Below the pieces are notes generated by a model that saw nothing but the letters and a program-made list of their open reading frames with translations, was not told the origin of the DNA and searched no databases. Source: Liolophura sinensis (taxonomy: Eukaryota > Mollusca > Polyplacophora > Chitonida > Chitonidae). From it: a stretch of 64,000 nt of DNA. The stretch spans positions 13,709,570 to 13,773,569 of the forward strand of contig NC_088300.1 of assembly GCF_032854445.1 (NCBI RefSeq), given 5' to 3'. Positions 11,956 through 23,629 of the stretch are shown here, one piece after another; positions within the stretch are counted from its first letter, which is position 1; each line of letters starts with the position of its first letter. The translations under genes and the position numbers were made by a program.

Positions 11956-13809
11956 CCAGGTGAGGTTATTGTATTGTGTAAAAGTTAACATGTGAAATGT
12001 GAACTGGTAGTTCATGCCGATGCTTCCTATGCAGATGAAATACAACCTCAAGGTTTTTCCAAAGTATAATTGGTAGATTATCAATTCCATGATAGAACAC
12101 TGTATTTGAACAAGTGCAATTTACCAAATGAAAGATTTTGTGAAAGTCTCATTACATACCTGTACACATTTCTTGTTGATTATCTTAGTGAGAGTGAAAT
12201 GTCTGTGTATTCCGTGATGGATAGAAGCCAGCAGTCTGTGAAATAGATGTTTGTTCTTGAATATAACTGTGGAATCACAATGCCCGAATCACAGCGCTGT
12301 TTAGTTTTGGTTGTTAAAAGACATTGCATATGCAATGTACTGTATAAAACCCCTGTAGTTTTTGTGAAATAATCGCCCTGTTGTATGATCGGTACTAGAA
12401 AAATGGCGATTGTGAAAATTGACATGAAGTTGTGCTGTAATTCTTCAACCTTTTCTCATGTTTGCTAGATGTTTATTCAAGCATATCCTGAAGCCAGTAT
12501 TCTGTGTTGACTGCTAACATTATACTTTTTGTGAAACCCTGAAGTTGGCCAATCCAACTAATGTAGTTTTGTCTCCAAAATCCATAAGCGTGGATAAATT
12601 ACGCTGAAAGTTGCTCTTTCACGTACCAAATGGTTGAATGCAAAACACTGCTAATCATGAAATTTCACTTGGTTCCTCTTAGTGTGACAGGGAGATTACT
12701 TGAAATATTCCATAAAATCATAGATGATCTACTGTAGGTCAGCATTCTACAGCAACTGGTCAAAATACTGTTGTGATTGTTAAATGGCAGTGTTTACAAT
12801 TTCTGTTCTGTTCTGTTCTGTAAATCCTGTTCTGGTTACCCAAGCTTTGCACACAGATTTACTGTGCTCTGCACATGTCTGAGGAATTGGCTGAGCAAAT
12901 AAAATGCACACATGTCCTCGTTGACATCCTGATTTGTGGTCAACCTATCAAATTTCACCGCATTTTCACTTTTAGAGGGGCTTAAAAAAAAACTTAAAGG
13001 TATTGAGCAGTTTAATAGAGTTATCTGTTTATGTGTGTACAAGAACTAAGGACCAGTTTTGAATGTTAAAATTTTGAAAATTTAAGAGATGAAAAATATT
13101 ATGTGCACATGTTTAGGCCTATTATATCGATTACTTATTTCACATTAGTCACCTGCACATCATTTTACTCCAGAAATTGTCGCAATAGGTGACATCATAA
13201 ATAATGAAAATTGTTCCAAATATTTTGACGGGGAATCAAGGAATCCAGTGCCACAATAAGAGACTGATGTGTTTGTGTGCATTTAGTAATGCACAACACT
13301 TTGATTCAACCTGAGATTAAAAGTCAACTGAGTATGTTAAGTTAAAGACTATTCTATTTAATTGGACCCAGGCTAGCAAAGGCATGATGGTAACAGGGAG
13401 TCAAAGGGTGTATCAGTTTCTGGTCAAACATCTGTCAGTTGGGTGGGAGGTGGGGGATGGTTGTTGAAAGAAAAAATTGACCAAGTACTGACCAATGGCT
13501 GCTGTTGAGGTTAAAAGCTATGATTCATACAGTGTATGGAGGAAATGTTTTCCCCATGGAAGAAAGTTTTTTTCTATCCAATCAACAGTGTAAGGAATTA
13601 GGCCAGGAATAAAAGCCCTGAGGACAGAAAACTGTGCTGGACCTTTTGAGGGCACGCTCATGGTGAGGACTTGTAAAGGCAGGTAGATGTGAAAATTTCA
13701 TCACACTGAAAACAGGATTCATCTCGCATATCAGAGAATTTTTTATTTTTGTGATTAAGGAAGGATGTTGGTTTGTTTGAAGCATTTTCATATTTATTGA
13801 TTTCATTCC
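11956..13809. other. Non-coding stretch, nothing recognised
   Basis: No gene or element was recognised. A short (TTCTG)n run lies at about 12800-12820. Confidence 0.45.
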
Positions 13810-13941
13810 GTGGGGCAACCTGCGGATGGTCGTGAGTTTCCCCCCGGATCTGTCCGGTTTCCTCCCACCATAATGCTGGTTGCTGTCGTATAAGTGAAAT
13901 ATTCTTGAGTTTGGCATACAATACCAATCAAATAAATAAAT
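13810..13941 (+). mobile_element. 5'-truncated SINE, family 1
   Basis: The copy begins inside the element at GGGGCAACCTGCGGATGGTC. It keeps the core GGTTTCCTCCCACCATAATG and tail (GTATAAGTGAAATATTCTTG, then ATACCAATCAAATAAATAAA). The tRNA-like head is missing, as expected from incomplete reverse transcription by a target-primed mechanism. A second copy in the same orientation follows only about 33 bp downstream. A 111-codon minus-strand open frame here is an antisense artefact of the element. Confidence 0.9.
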
Positions 13942-13974
13942 GTCATTCTGTGGGTGTAAAATATTTTTGATTTT

Positions 13975-14189
13975 CGTGGCCTAGTGGTTAGCTAACCAGC
14001 GCGGCGCAATGACCCAGGAGCCTCTTACCAATGCGATCGCTGTGAGTTCAAGTCCAGCTCATGCCGACTTCCTCTGCCAAAAACCTGCGGATGATAGTCG
14101 ATTTGCACCAACCATAATTCTGGCCGCTGTCGTAAAAATGAAGTATTCCAGAGTACGGCGTAAAACATAAAGCGTATAAATAAATAAAT
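13975..14189 (+). mobile_element. tRNA-derived SINE, family 1
   Basis: The head includes GTGGCCTAGTGGTTAGC and the B-box-like GTGAGTTCAAGTCCAGCTC near 14041. The middle is shortened relative to the longest copies. The tail is GAGTACGGCGTAAAACATAA followed by an AATAAATAAA run. Together with the preceding truncated copy it forms a head-to-tail pair. Confidence 0.88.
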
Positions 14190-15959
14190 TTGTGATTTTA
14201 CTCGGAAATGAATTAAGCTTTAATAAACGTTATTGTCATTGTTATTCAGCTTTTTTCAATAACCTATGTATAACATGAAAGAAATGGGAACATTACTGTG
14301 CAAAGAAGTCACTTGGAAACGAACAACTTGTCATTATGTGAAATACTCATGTGAAATATGTTCACGTTTGGGACGAGTAGTCGTGTCATAATAGCCAAAG
14401 TATGGTGTACAGAATTCCTGGGATTATTGTATCGGACTAAATTGAATTGACTTGTGGCGGTTTCTTCTTATGTAAGCGCTTCACTGGTCAACTTATTGCA
14501 CCGACTCATTGTGGCCTTGAAATTCACAAAGGGCCACTCTGACAAAACTCAGTATTTGAATTTTTTCGGAACTTCTGTTTGAAATGACCTTGTCTGGGTT
14601 ACATATTAAATAACACAAGCCGATGCGATTTACGTAAGAAAAAGTTAAGAAAACTGGCGAAGTTTCCTAAATGTGTTCCCAATAGTGCAGACACTTGAGC
14701 ACGGTGGTAAATTGGTGATTGCCATATATGAATGAATCCTTGACGAAAGTGGATCCGGGTGTCAAAACCAATGTCTATTGGTTTGAAAAAATGCTTTCTT
14801 TTTTTTATAGACATCGACAAGGACAAGAATTTATATTGCTTACTTTTTATGAGGCCCAGTTGTGTGTTGTTGTCAAGTTTGAACTATAAATGAAAGCATC
14901 GAAGATTGCGCCTGTCTACAAATAAATGACATTTATATAAACGCGAATCCAAAGATGTGTATTACTGCAATTTTTGGTCAATAAAAACACGTTGAAATAT
15001 ACTTCCGCCTTGTGTTTGTATGGGCAGTCAATCTGCATGCTGCTGTCTAGAAGAGAGTGTAGGTTAGAAGAGGGCATTTGAAAAAATCTGAGTTTACATT
15101 ATGACAACATCAGGATGAAGTCCAATTTTATGGCGAACGTCAAGAAATAATAAATCAGGTCGAAAGAGTGAATAGATGCTACATTGCTGAATGTGCAATG
15201 ACATTACTGCAACTGTTACACTCCAAGACGAGAGGACAAAATATTCCATTAACAAAGAACATGAAATTCATTAGTCTCTTTTTAAACTATGTTTTATTAA
15301 GTCTCCTGAATATAATTAAAAGCATTTAAAGTCTCGTGGATTTTCTAGACCACGTTGGTGGTGTTGCGCAGTAAGAATTAGAAACATTTGATGTAATACT
15401 GATTTTGTGGCTCAAGGAATTCATTTCCCTCAAAGTACCAGTTAATACAAATTCCTAATTTTAACTCAAACTGTGGAAAAAATAAGGTTTCAAATCCTAT
15501 TTCAGATTTTGATTTCAGCGATAACTGGATTTGTGTAATCTGGCTCGGTGTTCTTATATATTTGTGGTCACATGAATCTCATTAAGCCCGTATGAAATAA
15601 ATATGAGAGGCATGTGTTAAATCTGATGCAAAGGCTATTGAAATAACACTTCTTGCTTTGCGTGGTGCTTCCCCAAGAGTATTACAGACATTGTGGGACG
15701 AATCGTTAATTTCTTGTTATTGACGTACTTGATTAACGTTCTGCGCTGTATTCCTGAATGTTCACTTGATTGACTGTGGTCAGGTTTTGGACAAACCTCC
15801 TGAATGATGTCTGAAATTAGCCAACGGAGACTGGATTCGAACGCAGGACTTACTTGGTGAAAGACTACAGTGGTCAAAATGATAATTCTAGCGGGCTGTG
15901 CGAGAAAGGGACCAGTCTTATCATTGTTGTGATGTTGTTATAGGAAAATCACTAAAGGT
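14190..15959. other. Non-coding stretch, nothing certain
   Basis: No gene was recognised. A B-box-like sequence (GGATTCGAACGCAGG, minus orientation) near 15834 may be a remnant of a SINE head, but no other part of an element could be aligned. Confidence 0.4.
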
Positions 15960-16290
15960 GATAATGTTGATGGCATCCAGATACCGTCATCCACGTGTTT
16001 TCCAGATGAAAGTAAATACCGCTATCCATATGCCGTCATTCTTGATCCAAATCCCTCCATCCACAATAAATATGCCGCTATCCATGATTCAGACACTGCC
16101 ATCCCACGCATGCCGTCATCCATGATTGAGACACCGCCATCCCACGCATGTCGCCATCCATGATCCAAACACCGCCATCCCACGCATGCCGCCGTTCAGG
16201 ATCCAGACACCACGTCTGTCGCCATCTATGATCCAGGTAACGCTATCCGAATTCCTTCATCCAGGCACTGTTACCTTGATTCCACCATTT
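15960..16290. repeat. Degenerate 38-bp tandem repeat
   Basis: Units containing ATCCATGAT(T/C)(G/C)A, ACACCGCCATCCCACGCATG and related segments recur with a period near 38 bp. The clearest copies lie between about 16070 and 16200. More diverged units extend to both sides. Proline/histidine-rich open frames across it follow from the repeat and are not taken as genes. Confidence 0.75.
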
Positions 16291-16907
16291 AGTGATATCA
16301 CTGAGTTCATGTTCAAATCGTAGAAAGAAACAATGAAACAAACACCTGTAAAACAAACACCGAGGACACTCATGAGTTCTTATTAAATATAAGCGTCAAG
16401 TCTGACATGCGTATACCATTCGTAGTCCGTAGAGGACGTTCCAAGTCAATAATCGCAAGATCCATTCCCAAAACAACACTAGCACCCAAAGACCAAGGTA
16501 TGTAAGAAATTAATAATGAGCATGGCTGCCTTTACGGCCCCTAGCCCCAGGTTAAGCGGTATTAGCTACAGTTCGAAAATGACGAGTGTTACAGACCTTA
16601 AGCGAAGAGATTGTGATTCAAAAGTAACGGGCGATTACGTCTTTCCTGTTAATATGTAAGGATCTCATACTACAAGGGGCGCCACCTATGATGTTACACA
16701 TGGCATGCTGGTCTGTATAAAAGCTGTCTACAAGATAGACGGTTACACTCAAATTATTAGGTCACTTTAGTGTATTGACTCGTGTATTCTCAGGCCCGTA
16801 AAGTCACGGAAAGTTGGAAGTGGGAATTTCCGTTGGAACTGACATCTTATCAAGTATAAGCGGTAAACAAAGGCTTAGTTACTACAGACACACGTATAAA
16901 CAGTATT
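16291..16907. other. Non-coding stretch, nothing recognised
   Basis: No open frame with a recognisable domain and no repeat were found. The last 9 bp (16899-16907) are the left target-site duplication of the following SINE. Confidence 0.45.
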
Positions 16908-17066
16908 CTTATTTATTTATTTATTTGATTAGTGTTTTACGCCGTACTCAAGAATATTTCACTTATACGACGGCGGCCAGCATTATGGTGGGAGGCAATC
17001 GGGCAGAGCCCGGGGCAAACCCACGATCATCCGCAGTCTGCTGGAAGACCTTCCCACTTACGGCCG
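16908..17066 (-). mobile_element. 5'-truncated SINE, family 1, with target-site duplication
   Basis: The element lies in minus orientation. The TTTATTTATT tail comes first, then TGTTTTACGCCGTACTCAAG, AGCATTATGGTGGGAGGCAA and the GC-rich core. It stops before the tRNA-like head. The flanks carry a 9-bp direct repeat AACAGTATT at 16899-16907 and 17067-17075, consistent with a target-site duplication. Open frames of 72-110 codons here run through the element and are not genes. Confidence 0.92.
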
Positions 17067-17194
17067 AACAGTATTTTTTTTTCGTGCAGATATTCTGTGC
17101 GTCAGAATTATTATCTTCAAAACGGAAGCTTGGGACCAAACTATGAGTGAAAAGGGCCTTAAGAAGGCGCTAATCAGGAGACGTTCAGTCTTGA

Positions 17195-17519
17195 TGGTTC
17201 AGTCACTAAGCCGTGTTCATCCACAGGCAGTCATATTCCTGACTGAGGCTTGATGTGGCAGGCTCGAATCCAGCTCTCGCTGATTTGATGCGGCTTTAGA
17301 TCACTTATCACACGAAGGCCAGTGTTTTACTGTGGTCTTTCCAGTTTGCTACACCGATAAACTACTGTCTCCGTATCAGATCATTTTAATCTATCAGCCA
17401 TCACGTAGTCCGAAGGCCTTGGACTGCCTGGTGAGAATAACCCATAAACCTGACCACTGTCACTACAAATTGTGTACACGGTGTTTAACACCACTGAAAT
17501 ACAAATCAATAAAGGAATA
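17195..17519 (+). mobile_element. Diverged SINE with tRNA-like head
   Basis: A B-box-like sequence GGCTCGAATCCAGC lies near 17261. The right end (GGTGTTTAACACCACTGAAA, then TACAAATCAATAAAGG) resembles the shared tail of the SINEs in this window. The middle does not match family 1 well, so it may belong to another family. Borders are approximate. Confidence 0.5.
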
Positions 17520-18266
17520 GATGCTTTTAAGGCATGTGGGCGTCCCCATGCTGCCTGTGGCGCTCTGAACATGCAGTAGAGTTGTAATCGTAAGGTACGT
17601 GTTTTCCAGATGAAAGTATAGAAACCTTGCCTTGACATGCTTTACTGGGGATGTCCGTATTGCTCAGGTGTATGATAATCCCCTGGTTCGACAGCAGCAA
17701 TACTTATGAAGAGAAATAGTGCAGTTTTCTTGCCAGAGAAATAATCTTCAGAGCATTAGAATTACAAGGCATCGAAGTAAATCTTGAAATTACTCCAAAA
17801 AAAAGGCAATAATTGTGTCTATGATAAATGAAAAGAATCGTCGTTATCACACGTAGAAATAGAAATGTTCACGTATTTTATCAAAATGGCCGGAAATGTT
17901 CCCCCGGGAAATCCTTCCCTCCATTGGTATTAATTCACTTGTTCTAACAATCTATTAGTTTTACTCCTTTACACTTAATGTAACACGGAAGCAGATGGAA
18001 AGTGGTAATTTATCGGAAGTCATCTAATTTTGGACAAAGTGCGTCCTTTCTCTTGTCTGGCCTCGAGCTATTAGGCGGACTCTCTATCGATGAATCACGG
18101 CCTGGTAATTCTAAATATTTGTCCTGTTTCAGACCATTTCGGTTATCGTAGTATCCACTTGTGTTTTACGCTGTTCTTAATTATATTTTCTGCCCCCGAA
18201 CATGAGGGTAACCCCAGGTTTTCGATTGAGGAAATCCTGATAATCTAAAAATTGTGTTTTCCTATA
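17520..18266. other. Non-coding stretch, nothing recognised
   Basis: Nothing gene-like or repetitive was recognised between the preceding SINE remnant and the 26-bp minisatellite. Confidence 0.45.
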
Positions 18267-18875
18267 ACCAGCCAGGTAACATAACACCTGTAACCAGCTA
18301 GGCACCATAACACCTATAACCAGCTCGGTAACATAACACCTGTAACCTTCTAGGTAACATAACACCTATAATCAGCTAGGTAACATAACACCTGTAACCA
18401 GCTAGGCACCATAACTCCTATAACCAGCTAGGTAACATAACACCTGCAATCAGCTAGATTTATTTATTTATTTATTTGATTGGTGTTTTACGCCGTACTC
18501 AAGAATATTTCACTTATATGACGGCGGTCAGCATTATGGTGGGTGGAAACCGGGCAGAGCCCGGGGGCAATCAGCTAGATAACATAACACCTGTAACCAG
18601 CTGGGTAACATAACACCTGTAATCAGCTAGGTTACACAACACCTGTAACCAGGTAGATAACATAACACCCGTAATCATCTAGATAACATAACACCTATAA
18701 CCTTCTAGGTAACATAACACCTATAATCAGCTAGGTAACATAACAACTGTAACCTTCTAGGTAACATAACACCTGTAACTTGCTAGATAACATAACACTT
18801 GTAACCAGCTAGGTATCATAACACCTGTAACCAGGTATGTAACGTAACACCTATAAACAGCTAGGAAACATAACA
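18267..18875. repeat. 26-bp minisatellite interrupted by a SINE
   Basis: The unit is approximately AACCAGCTAGGTAACATAAC followed by ACCTGT. Variants such as ACCTTCTAG, ATCAGCTAG and GGCACCATAAC are interspersed. About 18-19 units are present once the inserted SINE (18460-18566) is discounted. The array is followed immediately by a second, unrelated minisatellite at 18885. A 62-codon minus-strand open frame through the array is an artefact of the repeat. Confidence 0.93.
18460..18566 (-). mobile_element. 5'-truncated SINE, family 1, inside the minisatellite
   Basis: The 107-bp insert runs from a TTTATTTATT tail through GTTTTACGCCGTACTCAAG and GGTCAGCATTATGGTGGGTG to the GGGCAGAGCCCGGGG core, where it is truncated. 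It is flanked by the direct repeat GCAATCAGCTAGAT at 18446-18459 and 18567-18580. That repeat is itself part of a minisatellite unit. The simplest reading is a target-site duplication made on insertion into an existing array. Confidence 0.93.
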
Positions 18876-18884
18876 AACTTCTTA

Positions 18885-19236
18885 ATCATGTCTGGGTATG
18901 TCATCTCTCCACATGCTGAAAACAGACATTTCTGGGTCTCTCTGTGTACCAGCTGAAAACAGTGGACAGTTCTCGGAATCTCCTGTCTGTACAAGCTGAC
19001 TACAACAGACAGCTCAGGGTCTGTCCTCATTGTACAAACTGACAACAGAAGACATTTCTGGGTATGTTGTCGCTGTACAAGTTGAGTAAAGCAGACATTT
19101 CTGGGTCTGTCCTCACTGTACAAGCTGACTTTAGCAGACAGTTCTGGTTATGTCATCTCTGCATAGGCTGTACAGCAGACAGTTCTACGCATGTTGTCAC
19201 AGTACAAGCCGACCACAGCAGACATTTGTGGGTCTG
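18885..19236. repeat. Minisatellite related to the array at 528-1795
   Basis: About eight diverged units contain CAGACATTTCTGGGTCTGTC, GTACAAGCTGACTACAACAG and similar segments. They match the 43-bp unit type of the array near the window start. Divergence between units is greater here. The two arrays are about 17 kb apart and in the same orientation. Confidence 0.88.
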
Positions 19237-19424
19237 TTGGTTTGTTTTGTTTATTAACTGGTTTTTCTCTATTGGCTCATTTGCTCTATTGAGATCAAGG
19301 GACACACTTCACGGCCTGTCGGTTTTGCAGTGACGTCCGGCAGTAATTGACGAAGGCCGATGACAATATGACGCTTGACGTCGTAACCGACACTTGTATA
19401 CCAATCGTCAGCCATTTAATGGAG

Positions 19425-19788
19425 TGAGTGAGTGAGTGCTTGGGGTTTAACGTCATACTCAACAATTTTTCAGTCATATGACGACGAAGGAATCTTTAGG
19501 GTGCATGTACGTGTAATGTGCCTCCTTGTTGGACGACGGATTTCCACCGCTCTTTTATTTAGTGCTGCTTCACTGAGACGACTTACCGAAGGCAAGTAAG
19601 CCGCCCCGCCCGAGCCATTATACTGATACGGGTCAACCAGTTGTTGCACTATCCCCTTCATGCTGAACGCCAAGCGAGGAAGTTACAACTCCCTCTTTTA
19701 AAGTCTTAGGTGTGACTCGATCAAGGATTGCTCCTGGATCTACCGGTCCCGAAGCGGACGCTCTACCAACTGTGCTATCTGGGCCGGT
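19425..19788 (-). mobile_element. Full-length SINE, family 2, with target-site duplication
   Basis: Read on the minus strand, the element begins with a tRNA-like head. It has an A-box-like TAGCACAGTTGGTAGAGCG and a weaker B box near GATCGAGTCAC. The body contains CTCGCTTGGCGTTCAGCATG and GTATCAGTATAATGGCTCGG. It ends in TGACTGAAAAATTGTTGAGT and a (CACT)n tail. The flanks carry a 14-bp direct repeat GCCATTTAATGGAG at 19411-19424 and 19789-19802. The intact duplication suggests a fairly young insertion. A second copy lies at 20221-20550 in the opposite orientation. Confidence 0.93.
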
Positions 19789-19921
19789 GCCATTTAATGG
19801 AGAACGTTCAACAAAAAACATTATGTAAGTACATGAAGTTATAAATTACATAGAAATGAAGAGAAGCAGTCAGTTAGCAATTTTCAATGGTGCCAGAAAG
19901 ATTCCATTCAAATGACCTCTT

Positions 19922-19978
19922 CGATGACCTAATGGTTGGAGTGTCCGCCTCAAAATATGGAGAGGATACCGTGACCAA
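19922..19978 (+). mobile_element. tRNA-like SINE head fragment
   Basis: The segment GACCTAATGGTTGGAGTGTC followed by CGCCTC resembles the A-box half of a tRNA-derived SINE head. It directly abuts the next SINE. A related fragment in minus orientation lies near 39169-39235. It is too short to assign to a family. Confidence 0.4.
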
Positions 19979-20216
19979 GGGGGTTAGCAAGCTAACGCGG
20001 CCCAATGGCCCAGGAGCCTCCTCCTAATGCGGTCGGTGTGAATTCAAGTCCAGCTCACTCTCACGCTCACGAGGGAAGCCTTCCAGCAACCTACGGATGG
20101 TCGTGGGTTTCCCCGGGCTCTGCCCGGTTTCCTCCCACCATAATGCTGGATGGTATAAGTGAAATATTCTTGAGTACGGCGTAAAACAGCAATGAAATAA
20201 AATATATAAATAAATC
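19979..20216 (+). mobile_element. tRNA-derived SINE, family 1
   Basis: The copy contains GGTTAGCAAGCTAACGCGG, the B-box-like GTGAATTCAAGTCCAGCTC, the core GGTTTCCTCCCACCATAATG and the tail TTCTTGAGTACGGCGTAAAA followed by AATAAATA-type repeats. Its left end is truncated or merged with the tRNA-like fragment before it. It is sandwiched between two family 2 copies. Confidence 0.9.
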
Positions 20217-20220
20217 AGGA

Positions 20221-20550
20221 TACATAAATAAGTCGGGATACTCGGGATCAAACCCGGGTAGGGTCAAACCAAACACTTTTAAAATGGTACTTGTTCCTGC
20301 CTCGCTTGGCACTGAGCACTGATAGGTGAGAGCATTGAAACAGGACTGATTGGCCCAGTATCAGTATAATGTGACTGGGTAGGGCGTCATGTATGGTGTC
20401 TTCAGCATGATACTTCAGTGGCGGCTGCACTTTGGCGGCAGGGACTCACACTGCCAGAAGACAGTACATACCACCTAATGACTCTTCGTCGTCATATGGC
20501 CGAAAAATTGTTCAGTACGATGTAAAAAACCCATGCATACATACGTACAT
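20221..20550 (+). mobile_element. SINE, family 2, second copy
   Basis: The B-box-like GGGATCAAACCCGGGTAG lies near 20247. The body has CTCGCTTGGCACTGAGCACT, CAGTATAATGTGACTGGGTA and a GCATGATACTTCAGTG segment typical of the family. The end is TCGTCGTCATATGGCCGAAA then TTGTTCAGTACGATG. It aligns with the reverse complement of the copy at 19425-19788 along most of its length. The A-box end is missing. Confidence 0.82.
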
Positions 20551-23516
20551 ATGACATCGGTGTTCTAGTTATGAAGTGGCTCAAAAATATTTGAACTTAA
20601 CTAACACATACTGATTTCCATATGTCTAGCCTCGTGATTAAAACTTAAAAGCAGACTGCCTTTTGAACAAATCGTTGTTATTTGCCATGATTTACACATA
20701 ATTATTTCGTTTTTTGCTTTTCTTTTTCTCACTTTTTTTTATATTTTCTATCTTTGATTTTCTATCCTTTTTTGGTGTGTGTGTCTATATATATCCATTA
20801 ATGAATTAATTTAAAAGCAAACTTTGGATACATTCTGTTTCTCATACTACTTACATGTACGAACCAGAGGCATAAGAAAGACCGTGCACTTTTTAATACG
20901 GTCTTCTAACAATACATGATGAAATTTCCGAAACTCAAACCCATGGCGAGGTTGTTTTCTATAGCCGAAGGCTAGGCCATTAACCAATGTTATCCTCCAG
21001 TTGAGATAAACTGAAAAAAGCTATTACTTTTGAAAAGCCAGTTTACCGAATTGGCTAGGAAATTCTTCAAGTGGTATGAAAAAAATTACACCCAGATCCA
21101 GTTTGGATTTATTTGTTGAAATGTGGTTACGCAAATGTTGAAAAAACTGAAAAAGGATGAAATCTCTGTGTATAGAGCGAATAGTCGTGTCTGTCCCAAG
21201 CCTGAGGTATTCTATTCGGAAGACTAAATCCTCATGTTCTGTATTAACGTACAGCCGCACCGCTGCCTCAGCCTGTCGGGCAAAACTTTAATCTTAAGCA
21301 AGGTTTAGGAGAAGCTCTTCTTTAAAACGAAAAACACCATGCACCTCATATCAATATTTGGAAGCCATTAATCTCGTGTCTGATTTCCATCTGGTGATTC
21401 TCAAAGAGTAAGTTAAATGGTATAGCGCCCTACTCGCCGTGTCGTTACTTTACAAATGCCTGCTGATGATATTACTCCCTACAGTAAATGGACGAAGCAA
21501 ATAGGACAAATGAAGAAGGATAGGTTCTGGGTTAGCGATTGTCACAGATATAACAATATTTGTCTTGCTACGCAATGTCATCAACTGCCGCGTTTCATGT
21601 TATTTCTTAAATTGGTTAAATATAACAGTATGTTTCTTCGACGATGTCTGCTTGGTATTAGATATATTTTCAGGAATCTTTTTTTGTAGTTGGCATTATA
21701 TTACTCGCTAGAAAGAGTTGATTTGCTGGTTTTAACAGAAACTACAACATATATGCATGCAGTTATTCGATTCAAATCCAGATTCCGACAATCCCTTTTT
21801 ACCCTTCACTTTATTTTTGCTTGTCACAGTTCCGTTGCAGACAATTCTAATTCCATCACGTATGAAAGTTATCCGTGTTTTTAACTTTATCAGTGACGTC
21901 ACATCCATACTTTTGGCTTGAAATAGTTCGTATCAAGGTCCAGTCGAGGAATGCACGCACATTTCTGCATGTATGTGCATTTTAAGTGATGAAATTTAGC
22001 GATCTGTGTGTGTACAATTTCGAAACCTGATGTGACATCATCGGTCCCAATATGGCCTGGAAAGGCCATCGTAGATTCCAAAGTCTCAAATGCATTTAAC
22101 TACATTGAAAAAAAATCTGATAAAAATAAATCGAACTATTTTTATGGACAGTGTTTAATGGTCATTCAACAAAGATATACTTTTCCTTAGCTTCTTCTTT
22201 GCCTGGGAATTGTTGAAATAATTCCAGCTTTATTCTATCCCAACACACCATTTGGCGTAGAGCTCTTGGATCCGGATCATCCCAGATGCCTGCATGCACA
22301 CTTCAAACAATCAGGGAAACTTTTCACACGATATTTAATAGGATTGTCACATACCAGACGTTATTATATTAGTTAATATTCTAGCTAAAGGCTGGTTTTA
22401 CGCACAATCTCATCCTTATTCACAGTTCCATTGCTTTATAAGTCCGCTTGAGAGTTCCTCCATCTAACATCCTTACCAATTAACCCGCTGACGACTGCAT
22501 TGCACAAGGGGTAGTTCTAAATGGAGAAATCAGCCTGCAAAAAGAAAACGAATCGCCTCTGGCTTCATTCTTCCAGAGCTCTCACCAATATTTGCAGCAA
22601 CAGATAATTGCGTAATCTCTCGTACATCAAGATGATTACCCACCTTTTGCAAAACACTGCTCTATGAGGAAAAAGGCGAAAATAGACCTTCTTTCAACTG
22701 TGTTCCTGTCTTTAATTTCATTTCAATGAGTTCTGACGTTCTTTGTCGCTTGTTTAACGCCCCACTTGTCAACATTCCACCTGTGTAACGAAGTCCGATT
22801 TTAATTGGTCAGGAAAACTGCACGGCGCCTGTAAACGACTCACTGACCACGAAAACGAACCCCAGAAAGCTAGCCTAAAGCTTCCTTAATTATGCACGGA
22901 GATGAGGAAACGGTAAGAGGATTTCAGTAGCTGAAAGCCCCCCTTGTGTTCTGGCGTAAGGAAACGCCTACATGAGCCCTCTATATACACCAGTGGTCTT
23001 TGAAGTAATTGTAAGTTAAGATGGACCCTTACGTCTGTGAGGGGAGGGGTGAGGAAAGTCAAGGATATTTCTAGCTGGAATGTTTACATACCTTGCTATG
23101 TTATCCAATAAGCACCTCTCACCTCGTTAAGAACAAAGAAAGATTCCTTTTATTTATATTCCCTGCTAGTAATTCCTACCTGCATGCAGAACGCTTTCTA
23201 TCTTACACGGTACACAAACGTATTTGGTTATTTGGACTCTGCGGCTGTCCTTGTAATTAAAGAAGCTCTGTCGCAGCTTTTAAGCAAAAATCCATAATCA
23301 ATAATCAAATATTTTTTTTGTATTTATCAATAACAGATCAAATCTATTGGCTTCTGTAAATACAAGACCCGTACCTGTAATATTTACTGTGTTCAAAGGA
23401 TTCTTATGTTTGATCGCTTGTGACCCGCTTTATTAATTTTAGGAACTTCACTCCCGATTTTGACAGAAACACATGTATACCTACTGATATTTTGCCAAAC
23501 ATCGTCGGTACCGGTA
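20551..23516. other. 3-kb non-coding stretch
   Basis: No gene was recognised. T-rich and TG-rich simple sequence lies near 20705-20790. The 22480-22960 part contains several homeodomain-like motifs (for example TTAATTATGCA near 22888) and is somewhat richer in GC. Open frames of 60-78 codons show no recognisable domain. Confidence 0.4.
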
Positions 23517-23629
23517 GAGCCTGTGTGAAACCGCCATGAAACAGTTTTCTTGAATATTTTTTATGCATGACTACACCATGACAGGTTTACGAAAACGGCG
23601 TAAACACCAATCAGATAAATAAATTAAAG
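23517..23629 (+). mobile_element. SINE 3'-end fragment
   Basis: The right end reads ACGGCGTAAACACCAATCAG then ATAAATAAATT, matching the common SINE tail. TTTTCTTGAATATTTTT upstream resembles the preceding tail segment. The rest of the element is missing or too diverged to align, so the left border is a guess. Confidence 0.5.

Noticed and set aside
13582-13927. Minus-strand open frames of 89-111 codons
   Set aside because: They run through the antisense strand of a family 1 SINE; similar peptides appear at the other copies.
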